64,000 nucleotides of DNA from positions 62,001-126,000 of the forward strand of contig NZ_JAGJEA010000008.1 in NCBI RefSeq assembly GCF_018100805.1. The letters are read 5' to 3'. Position 1 is the first letter of the stretch, and every line of letters begins with the position of its first letter. The notes below the pieces were generated by a model, which saw only the letters and a program-made list of their open reading frames with translations, was not told where the DNA came from and made no database searches. The position numbers and the translations under genes are program-made. Positions 44,527 to 52,963 of this stretch are shown here, one piece after another. Source of the stretch: Aquimarina sp. MMG016 (GTDB lineage: Bacteria; Bacteroidota; Bacteroidia; Flavobacteriales; Flavobacteriaceae).

Positions 44527-45024
44527 TTAGGTTATGCTATCAAAATTACCATCTTTTATAGTAATAATGATCCCATGTTCATCTTCCCAAGGACATTCAT
44601 ATTCTAAATTAAAATAATTCTCATCTTTAAAGGTAAGATCAAAATGTACCTGAAGAATAATGGCGCGCTCTAAAGCATCATTTGCATTAAAAATGGAAAA
44701 ATAAACTTTATTTGCATCAATTTCGTTTTTAAAATTTTCGTAATCAACCATGCCATAACTGGTATTGGCAATACAAATTTCATAATGTTTCCATATCTCT
44801 TGTTGCAGCCATTCCTTATTTTCCATGGAAAATTTTAGAATTTCATTTACTCTTTCGACTAAAATATCCATTTCAGAACTATCATCTAAATTCGATAAAC
44901 CAAATACTTTTATAGGTATTTTTTTTTCAAAAAAAGGAATAAATATATTCAATTCAAATTCTGAAAAATTTTCAGATTCATGATTTGTATATACCCCTTT
45001 GTTAATTATCTCTTCCTTTGTCAT
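44527..45024 (-). CDS. Putative immunity protein (DUF6985-like)
   Basis: 165 residues from ATG 45022-45024 (GTG at 45036 possible but overlaps the toxin stop). No signal peptide, acidic, with IFIPFFEKKIPIKVFGL near the start and FNLEYECPWEDEHGIIITIKDG at the end, a pattern I associate with the DUF6985 immunity-like group. It sits 11 bp after the WHH toxin gene and before a terminator, the classical place for the cognate inhibitor. The family name is uncertain; the role by position is more solid. Confidence 0.65.
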   Translation of the reverse strand: MTKEEIINKGVYTNHESENFSEFELNIFIPFFEKKIPIKVFGLSNLDDSSEMDILVERVNEILKFSMENKEWLQQEIWKHYEICIANTSYGMVDYENFKNEIDANKVYFSIFNANDALERAIILQVHFDLTFKDENYFNLEYECPWEDEHGIIITIKDGNFDSIT

Positions 45025-45035
45025 AATAAGTTTCA

Positions 45036-47123
45036 CTAAAAATTTGGACCTTTAAATAAACCTTGTAAACCTCTACTAATTATAGCTGCCCCACCAGAAT
45101 GTGCAAAACCACCCGATCTAACGTTATGTATCCCACTAGGAACTGGAAACATAGATTTACCATCTTGGTGGTGATGCCAAGTATGTTCAACCCCATTTAT
45201 CTTAACTTTGCCATTGCTCAAAGTAACAACATTAGTTTGACCTCTTATAAAATTATTTGCTCTTGTCATATCTGTTCCATTACCTGCTAAATTATCAGCT
45301 TTGAATACATGGTCAGGACTAGAAGCGTAAGACGTGAAATCGGGGAAGCCGTTTTCATCGTACTTTACACTGACTTGCTTACCATCAATAGTTTTTGTTG
45401 CCGTAAAGTTATACTTTCCAGCAAAACCCGCAGGTTTTTTTTGATTTTTCATTAAATCGATTAAATCATTTAGTTTAGTTGATGATAAAGCATTTAGCCT
45501 TTGTGCTAAGTTTGCATCTCTTCCTAAAACTTTTAAATAATCTGATAATGTTTGTGCAGTAATTTTACCACCTCCTTTTACCATTAAAAAAGCTCCGCCA
45601 TTAGAACTTGGTGCCAATACTGCAACTATATCCAGAAAAGTTACTGCGGCATCTACAAAAGGGGTATACCATTCTCCTGTAGGTTCTACTATCATTTCTA
45701 ATCCGTCATATCTAACCTTAAATAATCTACCAATGGTTTCATCACTAACATCTGCTGGGACTGTTACTCCAGAGTTCTCCATAATGATTTTTACAAATTT
45801 GCCTTCTTCCTCATCAGTATAGAATAAATCCTCTGTCATTTTAACTAAATTGAACATGGCATCATGAAAATCGAAAACCAGCTTAGCAGTAAACCAAGCC
45901 ATTTTTCCCGAGACATCATTTTCGTCACAACACTGTTGAAATTGAGCCCCTTCTATCGCAATAATAAGTGCTTGTGAAATGTTTTTGCTTAAAACCGCGT
46001 TGGCAAAACGTTTTTGATTTGTATTCCCTGTGTCCAGAAGGTTGATCATTTCTTCTACAAAAGAGATCGCCTCATTAGAGAAGTTATTTTCATTTATTGC
46101 TCTAAGTAAAGTTGGAGCGTAATTGATATTATCTCCTTCTAAAAACCAATTTATTTGAGAACTTGTAAGTGTTACTAGCGTGTTAAGATGATGCAATGCC
46201 AGTTCGTCTCCAGTAACAAATAATGTAGGAAGTTCTCCTCCCCCTCCTAAACCTCCTCCTCCTTGTGGATTAGATGCTGATAACGAACCACTATTACCAA
46301 TACGGATACCATTACCATCAAAATAACCTACTGTAAAAATTGGGTCTAGTCCAGAATCTCCGGTGCCACATACTCTTTCTGTGTCATAAATCCATCTTGC
46401 TCTACCTCCCTTGTCAGCAGGGCAAGTACAACCACCTTGCCAAGGTGCGTGTTTTCCTTTACATGTACAAAAATATGGAATAGCTACCTCCACGTAAACA
46501 CAATTCCCTGATTTAGCAGTGTTTTCGATTTTTTTGTCAGTTTTAGAATGGTTTTTAATATCTACAAAAGATTTACTTACATCCGTGTATTTTCCATCTT
46601 TAGATAACTCCAAAACCTTATAATCAATTTTTAAATTATGATTAGAGTCTGTAAGGTATTTATGTAATGTTTCTTTTGTGAAGTAATAAGTAACTAAATA
46701 TGCTTTAGTAGTTTGCCCCTCTATTTTTAAAACAAAATTCTCAATATTATAAAGGGATTCTTTTTTTCTTTTTACCGATAAAGTGTATATAGTATAATTC
46801 TCGGTAATAACTTTATTCGCATAATTCGTGTCAATTATAAAATCATCATTTGATTTTAAGTGATTTCTGTTTCCTAATATCTCATTATCATTAAATTGAG
46901 AGTCTAATTTGTCTTTTAATTTGAAAGTATTAATCAAATTGTTAAAAACGTGGTCCTGTTTTAATTCTTCATAATTGACGCGATTAATTTTTTCGGTATT
47001 CAGTACTTCTTCCGCAACTGTTACATTATCTGTTTCAACAATATCATCCTTTTTACATCCGGAGAATACCAGAGATATAACAGTTAGTGTAAGTAAAGCA
47101 TAGTGCTTTAAATAATTTTTCAT
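45036..47123 (-). CDS. Lipoprotein-anchored polymorphic toxin with WHH nuclease tip
   Basis: 695 residues from ATG 47121-47123. Signal peptide with lipobox VFSGC (Cys24). A beta-rich N-terminal domain, a Cys/Gly-rich part (about 205-255, including CTCKGKHAPWQGGCTC and GGGGLGGGG linker), a long helical middle (about 290-560), and a C-terminal ~100-residue nuclease tip: YDENGFPDFTSY, then H-T-W-H-H-H-Q-D-G (647-655) and IHN..GGFAHSGGAA, the HNH/EndoVII 'WHH' signature. The surface lipid anchor suggests contact-dependent delivery (as Sit toxins). The cognate immunity gene is immediately downstream. Confidence 0.8.
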   Translation of the reverse strand: MKNYLKHYALLTLTVISLVFSGCKKDDIVETDNVTVAEEVLNTEKINRVNYEELKQDHVFNNLINTFKLKDKLDSQFNDNEILGNRNHLKSNDDFIIDTNYANKVITENYTIYTLSVKRKKESLYNIENFVLKIEGQTTKAYLVTYYFTKETLHKYLTDSNHNLKIDYKVLELSKDGKYTDVSKSFVDIKNHSKTDKKIENTAKSGNCVYVEVAIPYFCTCKGKHAPWQGGCTCPADKGGRARWIYDTERVCGTGDSGLDPIFTVGYFDGNGIRIGNSGSLSASNPQGGGGLGGGGELPTLFVTGDELALHHLNTLVTLTSSQINWFLEGDNINYAPTLLRAINENNFSNEAISFVEEMINLLDTGNTNQKRFANAVLSKNISQALIIAIEGAQFQQCCDENDVSGKMAWFTAKLVFDFHDAMFNLVKMTEDLFYTDEEEGKFVKIIMENSGVTVPADVSDETIGRLFKVRYDGLEMIVEPTGEWYTPFVDAAVTFLDIVAVLAPSSNGGAFLMVKGGGKITAQTLSDYLKVLGRDANLAQRLNALSSTKLNDLIDLMKNQKKPAGFAGKYNFTATKTIDGKQVSVKYDENGFPDFTSYASSPDHVFKADNLAGNGTDMTRANNFIRGQTNVVTLSNGKVKINGVEHTWHHHQDGKSMFPVPSGIHNVRSGGFAHSGGAAIISRGLQGLFKGPNF

Positions 47124-47408
47124 CGTTGACTTTATGTTAGGTTTATTTTTTAAAAGCTGCAATGATACAGCTTTGTTTATAATTTTTATCAGGGGATAAA
47201 TCCCCTTTTGGACAAAAGGTGTGATATATTTGTTGAACTACACCGTTTTGTATAATAATCTTTTCTATGGTGATCGTATCATAGTATTGCTTTTTGTTTT
47301 TATATAGTGGCTTTAAACCATAATTTGTTACCCCAAAAAATGCACTTTTTTATTTTATTTTTTAAAGGGAGTGTTCCCGTAGTTGTAGTAGATTATTTTT
47401 TGTGTTTT

Positions 47409-47485
47409 GGGTCACAGGTTTCGGGAGTCAGGGATCGACCGGGTGTTAGAAAAACCTGAAACCATAAACCTGATACCTGTGACCC
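47409..47485. repeat. 11-bp inverted repeat spanning the 3' end of the 47412 gene
   Basis: GGGTCACAGGT (47409-47419) and ACCTGTGACCC (47475-47485) are perfect reverse complements, 55 bases apart, with ACCTGAAACC-type bases inside. The gene's last ~20 codons are made of it. Confidence 0.7.
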
Positions 47486-47717
47486 GAACCCCAACTCCTA
47501 CCTCTTGATCATAAGTTGTCGTCCCATCATAGAGATGCTGTATGGTTTCTTCATTAGATTTTCCTTTATGATATAGTCGATTAATCCACTGATAGATTGT
47601 ACTTTCATAAGGTTCTCTACGGGCTACGGATGCAAAAAACCTGTCGCTCTGGATATGTAGTGTTTTTAGTACAGCTATGATGTAGCTATAGTAGCGCTCG
47701 TCTTCTTCTATAGTCAT
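47412..47717 (-). CDS. Small protein of unknown function with repeat-derived tail
   Basis: 101 residues from ATG 47715-47717 (an upstream in-frame start at 47762 is less likely). A helical N-terminal part (YYSYIIAVLKTLHIQSDRFF ... YQWINRLYHKGKSNEETIQHLYDG) seems a real domain. The last ~27 residues (VGVRVTGIRFMVSGFSNTRS) are the translation of an inverted repeat and look accidental. Divergent from the XRE gene by 120 bp. It could be a regulator or transposon-borne remnant; no family recognised. Confidence 0.5.
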   Translation of the reverse strand: MTIEEDERYYSYIIAVLKTLHIQSDRFFASVARREPYESTIYQWINRLYHKGKSNEETIQHLYDGTTTYDQEVGVGVRVTGIRFMVSGFSNTRSIPDSRNL

Positions 47718-47837
47718 GATGTGTGATATTTCCCCTTGTTTTATATTTAAAAAACGGGGCAATTTACACTTTATTTTATAAAAACACGTTATTTATGGCG
47801 TAAATTATTTCAAGACGGTTTGTGAACCTTTGTTAAT

Positions 47838-48068
47838 ATGGCATCAGAAACAAAAAAAGACCGTCTATCAATTATTGGAGAACGTATACGCGAACTACGG
47901 CTAAAAGCAGGATATACTAGTTATGAAACTTTTGCTGTGGATAATGGCTTGCCAAGAAAAAACTATTGGCGTATCGAGAAGGGACAAAACTTTACTATTG
48001 AAACCTTACTTCGTATCCTGGATATTCATAATATATCGCTAGAGGATTTTTTTAAAGGATTGCCATAA
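47838..48068 (+). CDS. XRE-family helix-turn-helix regulator
   Basis: 76 residues. A single Cro/C1-type HTH: IGERIRELRLKAGYTSYETFAVDNGLPRKNYWRIEKGQNFTIETLLRILDIHNISLEDFF (given in parts). Small stand-alone XRE proteins are common in accessory regions and near mobile DNA. It is divergent to the 47412 gene and 35 bp ahead of a repeat array, so it may control itself and the neighbour. Strong match. Confidence 0.88.
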   Translation: MASETKKDRLSIIGERIRELRLKAGYTSYETFAVDNGLPRKNYWRIEKGQNFTIETLLRILDIHNISLEDFFKGLP

Positions 48069-48102
48069 ACCTTATATCAGCTCATTTTTTTAGAATTATG
48101 AT

Positions 48103-48228
48103 CTCCTGCAGGCTGCAGGAGGTATTTGCATACCTTACATGAAGCTCTCGCAAGCTGCAGGAGACATTTGTATAGATTACATGGAGCTCTCGTAGATTGC
48201 AGGAAGTATTTGTATACCTTACATGGAG
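48103..48228. repeat. Three tandem imperfect 42-bp repeats
   Basis: Units at 48103-48144, 48145-48186 and 48187-48228, each 42 bases with the frame CTCTCGnAG-nTGCAGGA-nTATTTGTATA-CCTTACATGGAG; a fourth partial unit (48229-48250) merges with a REP-like element. 42 bases is 14 codons, but no stop-free frame with a start is convincing. Confidence 0.8.
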
Positions 48229-48238
48229 CTCTCGTAGG

Positions 48239-48345
48239 CTACAGGAAATATCTTGAAGATAACGTGCTACGAAGTTGCAAACTTCGTAGAGCGGGATAGA
48301 GCGGGGTTACACATAACCGCACGGATTACAAATCCGCACTATCGT
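48239..48345. repeat. REP-like element, modules A and B
   Basis: A 58-bp stretch like 41979-42036 containing CTACGAAGTT (48267-48276) / AACTTCGTAG (48280-48289), then a duplicated AGCGGG, ACATAACCGC and CGGATT-ACA-AATCCG (48322-48336). It joins both palindrome modules seen apart elsewhere. Together with the 42-bp units it fills the 317-bp gap between the XRE gene and the 48386 gene. Confidence 0.8.
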
Positions 48346-48385
48346 GACTTTTAAAATTTCATAATACTACTAATTACTTAAAATA

Positions 48386-49408
48386 TCACTGTTGATTGTT
48401 TGTTATATATCTATTATGTAATAACCTCGTGAATTGATAAAAGGTTAATGATGTTTTCTCATTACGCTTAAATATTTTTGCTTTTTCGCAATACTTATAA
48501 ATATTATCCCAATCCTTTAACATAAAATAAGCATAAACAATGTTCATATAAAGACCGCCTACGTTCTTTATATTGATTTTTGCCTTGTTGGATTTATCGT
48601 TATATTGTTCGATCTCTTTTAACCAAGTTTGTATACAATCCTGAAGAACTTGTCTACCGTTATCATCAGTTATGAATTGTTTTTTTGAAGTTACACCTTT
48701 AAAACGTTCAAAAGTTTCTTTTAAATTGGAATAATCATACTTTTTTCCTTTACCTATTTCGATAGGTAATTTCTTTGTGAATTTTTGAAACGCAAATTTA
48801 TCTTTAAACCCCTTATTCAAAGTATTCATTCGTTTACCAAAGGCTACCTTATACATTTCTACCCCGGTCTTATCCTTGGTTGCTAAAACAGCAAGAACTT
48901 CTTGTTTGGATGCATATCCTTGTGTAGATAAAAATTCTTTTCTCTCATGGTTTTCCTCTGAAAATAAAACTTTATTGTTTCTAAGGTCTTTAACATAAGT
49001 AGTAGAATTTAAAACATACGTTTTGTCTGCATAATAAAGTGTAGCATCATATGCAGTACCATCTTTCCTTTTCAATTTCGATTTTCGGGAAACAAACTCT
49101 ACTTTATCGGTTAAAGAGTTTAATGTCATAGAAATAAGAATATCTGCTTCTGGTGCAGAATTTACTCTTGTCAAGCCTCTTATCGTTAGTGATTCTTTAG
49201 GGTAGAACAACTCAGCTTCTTTCTTAAAAAAGCTAGGTTTGCAGCTAAACGCTACAAAATACTTAGTTAAGTCTTTAGGAAGTGGTTCTGATGGTGGCAT
49301 GACATATTTGACTATCACCGCTTTAGTCTTACTTTTTTGAGCCAAAATGGTATGTTGAAAACCAAGCATTAAACACAGGATGCACAGTATAGATTTTAAG
49401 TTTTTCAT
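48386..49408 (-). CDS. Secreted protein of unknown function
   Basis: 340 residues from ATG 49406-49408; the in-frame codons up to 49516 are the translation of a REP-like palindrome and are rejected. Signal peptide (1-~23, ending HTILAQ). A beta-rich centre (AEADILISMTLNSLTDKVEFVSRK, YYADKTYVLNSTTYVKDL) precedes a helical C-terminal third with a TPR-like look (GGLYMNIVYAYFMLKDWDNIYKYCEKAKIF). No family recognised. Monocistronic, flanked on both sides by REP-like repeats. Confidence 0.65.
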   Translation of the reverse strand: MKNLKSILCILCLMLGFQHTILAQKSKTKAVIVKYVMPPSEPLPKDLTKYFVAFSCKPSFFKKEAELFYPKESLTIRGLTRVNSAPEADILISMTLNSLTDKVEFVSRKSKLKRKDGTAYDATLYYADKTYVLNSTTYVKDLRNNKVLFSEENHERKEFLSTQGYASKQEVLAVLATKDKTGVEMYKVAFGKRMNTLNKGFKDKFAFQKFTKKLPIEIGKGKKYDYSNLKETFERFKGVTSKKQFITDDNGRQVLQDCIQTWLKEIEQYNDKSNKAKINIKNVGGLYMNIVYAYFMLKDWDNIYKYCEKAKIFKRNEKTSLTFYQFTRLLHNRYITNNQQ

Positions 49409-49472
49409 GTGATTTATTTTTTTAACTTGTTTTATAAAATCATCTAGTTCAGCTGTTTTCGATGCTAACTGG

Positions 49473-49508
49473 GGAGGACACGGATTACAAATCCGCGCCA
49501 GCGGGGGT
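49473..49508. repeat. REP-like palindrome, module B
   Basis: CGGATT-ACA-AATCCG at 49481-49495 followed by GCGCCAGCGGGGG, as at 39762-39784. Located between the 48386 gene and the RelA/SpoT gene. Confidence 0.7.
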
Positions 49509-49530
49509 TTTATCACTTAAACCGCTTTAC

Positions 49531-50433
49531 TTATGCACTTTGTTGTGTGTAGTCTTTTATAAGTCCTGGTGTTAGTTTTTCAATTTTTTCATCCTTTATG
49601 AATAGTTCATTAATTAAGAAAACCGTATTATTTAAGTTTACAGGAAAGGAATTTTCTAGATTACTAATTTTATTTAAGACCTCGTTTCTGTTTATTTTTA
49701 AAATCTGTTTACCAACGTCAGGGTTTTTGTCTAAAGCTAATTTAATATCTTCTTTAAGAGGTTTTAGTTGGAATTTCAATCGAAATTTGTTACGAATGAG
49801 AGCTTCCCAATTTTTAGTTTTGAAATGCTGATAAGCTAATTCTTGAAATAAATTTTTTAATGCAATGTCGTTAGTTTCAAGGCTAGCGTAAATACCATTT
49901 AACATTCTTTCGCTTTCATTGTAGTTTGACCAATCATCTTTACATTTATATCTTAGACTATGGTCAATTTCGTGCCAACCTTCTGATAGGATTGTTCTTA
50001 ACTGTAGCTCAAAAGTATTATCTATCAGATTCCAAAAAGAATTTGAAGAATCAATTTTTTGTAATTCTTCAAAAGTATTGGTGTTTTCGGAATTAAATCG
50101 ACAAATTATATTAGTTCTTTTTGGTTTGAAAACCGTAGAATCAAGATTGTCTATTTCTTTATCAACAATTTCAAGTTTGTCATTGATGATTTTTTTAGCG
50201 ATTTCAATATCATCTCTAAAATATGTTACTATCCTTATCCCAATAACATCTTGCATTTTTTTGCCATTTACTGAGTAGGGTTTACCATCTTTTATTTTTC
50301 TATCGATTTTATCAACAACTGAATTTTGGTCTTTTGAACGACTAAAAACTCTATATAATAATCCAATTTTATCAAGCTCTGAAATTATACTTTCTCTAAT
50401 TGATTTTTCGATTATACTCAAACTTGGATTCAT
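49531..50433 (-). CDS. RelA/SpoT-fold nucleotidyltransferase, partner of NACHT ATPase
   Basis: 300 residues. Synthetase-fold landmarks: KPYSVNGKKMQDVIGIRIVTYF (residues ~51-72, with Asp62, Gly65, Arg67) and FELQLRTILSEGWHEIDHSLRYK (~141-163, with Gln144 and Arg146) plus a helical C-terminus. The guanine-stacking G-loop (normally G-Y-R-S-x-H) reads KRTNIIC, lacking the Tyr. There is no hydrolase domain or TGS. It overlaps the NACHT gene by ATGA (50430-50433). Known relatives make (p)ppGpp or pyrophosphorylate tRNA, including in toxin and anti-phage systems; its product is unknown. Confidence 0.8.
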   Translation of the reverse strand: MNPSLSIIEKSIRESIISELDKIGLLYRVFSRSKDQNSVVDKIDRKIKDGKPYSVNGKKMQDVIGIRIVTYFRDDIEIAKKIINDKLEIVDKEIDNLDSTVFKPKRTNIICRFNSENTNTFEELQKIDSSNSFWNLIDNTFELQLRTILSEGWHEIDHSLRYKCKDDWSNYNESERMLNGIYASLETNDIALKNLFQELAYQHFKTKNWEALIRNKFRLKFQLKPLKEDIKLALDKNPDVGKQILKINRNEVLNKISNLENSFPVNLNNTVFLINELFIKDEKIEKLTPGLIKDYTQQSA

Positions 50434-52589
50434 AATTCATTGTGTTTAAGTTTGTATATTGCTTCTCTTGTTATGAAACCAACATCGTCTTTAAAGTGAA
50501 TTAAGTTATTTGTTTTTAATGAATCTATTACCTTGCTAATCTCTTTATTTGAATAGCCTGGTAAAGCTTTTTTTATATAAGATAATTTTCTATATCTCGC
50601 TTTCTTTTGACCACTTTGAAAAAAGAATGAAAGTACATCTCTTTCAGATAGTTCTTTCGAATTTTCTTCAATGTTTTCTTTTTCGTCAAATGATTCAATC
50701 ACATTTTGAGTGAATGAATTGTCAGAAACACAAGCAAAAAGGGCAAAGTCATTAAATCGAGTTTCTGAATTGTCAAAAGAACCACTACAATTATAAAAAC
50801 TACAATTTTGGAATGTGCAAGATTTAAACCTACTTAAATTGAACGTAACATTCTTAAATGTACAATTAGAAAATACAGCATTTTTAAATTTACAACTACC
50901 ATTAAATACTACATCTATTATTATTTTGTCAGAAATAAATAGATTATTGTATTCTCTATTAAATGGCTTTTTAAAGCTATAATCTAAATCAAAGAAAAAA
51001 TCAGAAGAATACGTAAAGGAATCATCAAACTCCTCCCATAAACGATTGACTTTATTTTCAGATTGAACTTTGAAAGACTGTACTGCTTTAGTTGCAAAAT
51101 CCTGAGGTAGAAGAGCTTTATAATTAGAATAATGTTCTTGATACTTTTTTAGTATAAGATTTTCTCCAACTAACAAACCAAAAATAAAATCGTTAACAAA
51201 ACCAATATTGTCTTTATCTTTTTTATCCAAAAAAGCGTGGTTTGATAAAGTTTCCACTAAATCATCTAAACTAGGTTTTTCTTCTGCTATATAATCATTC
51301 AAACTTTCCTTTAGAAGTGTAATATTATATTCTTTAATGAAGTCTTTTATCGTATCTTTTGTTTCAGAAGTGATGTCAAACTCCGTAAAAAATCTAATTA
51401 GTTTTCTGTAAATATGAAGTTGTTCTTCATTCTTTAATTTTATGTTTTGTCTCTCTTGTTCTCTTTTTAATAAGTAATCAATGTATTTATCAATTAAAGT
51501 TGTTTCTTCTTCAATGGATAAATAACTTTTGAATTTTTCTAAAGGAATATTTCTGATGTAAGATAGAAGAACTGGATTTGCAACATTTGATAAAGGGAAT
51601 TGAGATTCCTCCAATAATTGAATTCTCTCTTTTGTTAACCAATTTTCTATTGTTGGCTCTTTAATTTCAAATTGTGCTAAAGAAAATTTATTGGTCGAAT
51701 CATATATTGAATTTAGGAATTCTTCACTGTTGAAAATTGCCGTTTTGCGTGAAGTAATTACAATTTTTGCTTCTTCCTTTAACAACTCAACAATAGTTGT
51801 TAGCATACTTTCAACATCTTCCTTTTGACTTTCTTTACTAATTAATTCATCAAATCCATCAATTATCAAAGGTATTCTGCCTTTTGTAATTTGCTCTAAA
51901 ACAATATTTTGCTTGATCCCATCAGGAAACTGTGAGTCAATTTCGTTCAGTAATATGTGTTTAAATATTCTTGCTTCTCTATTTCTTGAAAGTTCAGTAA
52001 AAAATGGTAGCTTTTTAGATTCTTGAGTCGAAAAAGTATTTAATATTTCATTTGCTGTACAAGTTTTGCCAAAACCAGCCGGTGCTTCAATGATGATAAA
52101 TATAGCACCTGTTATCTCACTTAAATAAAGGTTAATTTTGTCAAGAATTGTAATATCATTTACGCCATTATATGTTTTGTTTTCTAAACTATTTCTATTT
52201 TCATCTTGGAAAGTTAAATTGTAACTTGAATTTATGTACCTATATGTGCTCTTCTCAGGTAAATTAACAAGTTGTTTTTTAACAAAATCGTCATATCTAT
52301 GTTGTAACTCATTTCCTAAAGGTGTCTTAATAAAAAAACCTTCGAATAAGTACTCTTCAATTTCATCAAATCCTTCAAATTTTCTAATTTGCGTAGCATA
52401 ACCTATGTCAGTAAATTCTTCTCTTACTTTTTTTGTGTCAGCATCAGGATTTATTTTTATTATCTCTACAGCGTGATACATCCCGTATCTTAACGTGTAA
52501 ATTCTAATATCCTCATTTGATTTAGAATATAATCTAAAATTATATGATTGAAATAATTTATCTAAGTTTTTAATTTCTTCTCTGCTCAT
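50430..52589 (-). CDS. NACHT-type STAND ATPase with pentapeptide-like repeats
   Basis: 719 residues. N-terminal ~110-residue unclassified domain, then a NACHT ATPase: Walker A APAGFGKT (169-176), Walker B LIIDGFDEL (241-249), sensor ITSRKT (279-283), a helical region to ~510, pentapeptide-like repeats (about 555-615: KFKNAVFSNCTFKNVTF, CTFQNCSFYN) and a C-terminal winged-helix (~650-719). Prokaryotic NACHT STAND proteins sense phage molecules and trigger an effector. Here the effector is probably the RelA/SpoT-fold protein encoded by the overlapping downstream gene. Walker A begins with Ala rather than Gly. Confidence 0.85.
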   Translation of the reverse strand: MSREEIKNLDKLFQSYNFRLYSKSNEDIRIYTLRYGMYHAVEIIKINPDADTKKVREEFTDIGYATQIRKFEGFDEIEEYLFEGFFIKTPLGNELQHRYDDFVKKQLVNLPEKSTYRYINSSYNLTFQDENRNSLENKTYNGVNDITILDKINLYLSEITGAIFIIIEAPAGFGKTCTANEILNTFSTQESKKLPFFTELSRNREARIFKHILLNEIDSQFPDGIKQNIVLEQITKGRIPLIIDGFDELISKESQKEDVESMLTTIVELLKEEAKIVITSRKTAIFNSEEFLNSIYDSTNKFSLAQFEIKEPTIENWLTKERIQLLEESQFPLSNVANPVLLSYIRNIPLEKFKSYLSIEEETTLIDKYIDYLLKREQERQNIKLKNEEQLHIYRKLIRFFTEFDITSETKDTIKDFIKEYNITLLKESLNDYIAEEKPSLDDLVETLSNHAFLDKKDKDNIGFVNDFIFGLLVGENLILKKYQEHYSNYKALLPQDFATKAVQSFKVQSENKVNRLWEEFDDSFTYSSDFFFDLDYSFKKPFNREYNNLFISDKIIIDVVFNGSCKFKNAVFSNCTFKNVTFNLSRFKSCTFQNCSFYNCSGSFDNSETRFNDFALFACVSDNSFTQNVIESFDEKENIEENSKELSERDVLSFFFQSGQKKARYRKLSYIKKALPGYSNKEISKVIDSLKTNNLIHFKDDVGFITREAIYKLKHNEL

Positions 52590-52963
52590 TAAATTTTCTT
52601 ATAATTTTTGTTTTAGATTACGCACAACTCATGTATATAATTAGTTTTGATAACTATATCTTCCATATTTAAGATATATAGTCACCATGTTCTCTTCGTT
52701 TTATTTAAACCACCAAACTACCACAACCACACATCAATCCTTTGTGGAAATCCACAATGGCAGTAGTAATTCGTATATGCAATGATGAGATTATAACTAC
52801 AAGAATATGTAGTCATATAGCAGTGTCGTTGTTAAGTTGATCAAAAAGCGTATCGCTTTCTGGTAATCATAGGCTATTACTTTTTTGGGGAAATAATAGA
52901 CCGTTTGGGTTTTTAAATATAGGGAAAATATTTTAACTCTGTCTGTAGTGCATTTTAAGATTT
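52590..52963. other. Intergenic region between defence-like operon and S8 operon
   Basis: 374 bases without a gene. Small stem-loops: TATATCTT (52655-52662) / AAGATATA (52671-52678) and TTGTGGA (52742-52748) / TCCACAA (52751-52757). It contains the promoter of the NACHT operon, but no clear TTG/TAnnTTTG pair is visible. Confidence 0.45.

Noticed and set aside
49409..49516. N-terminal extension of the 48386 gene
   Set aside because: The extra codons translate a REP-like palindrome; the signal peptide begins at the ATG at 49408.
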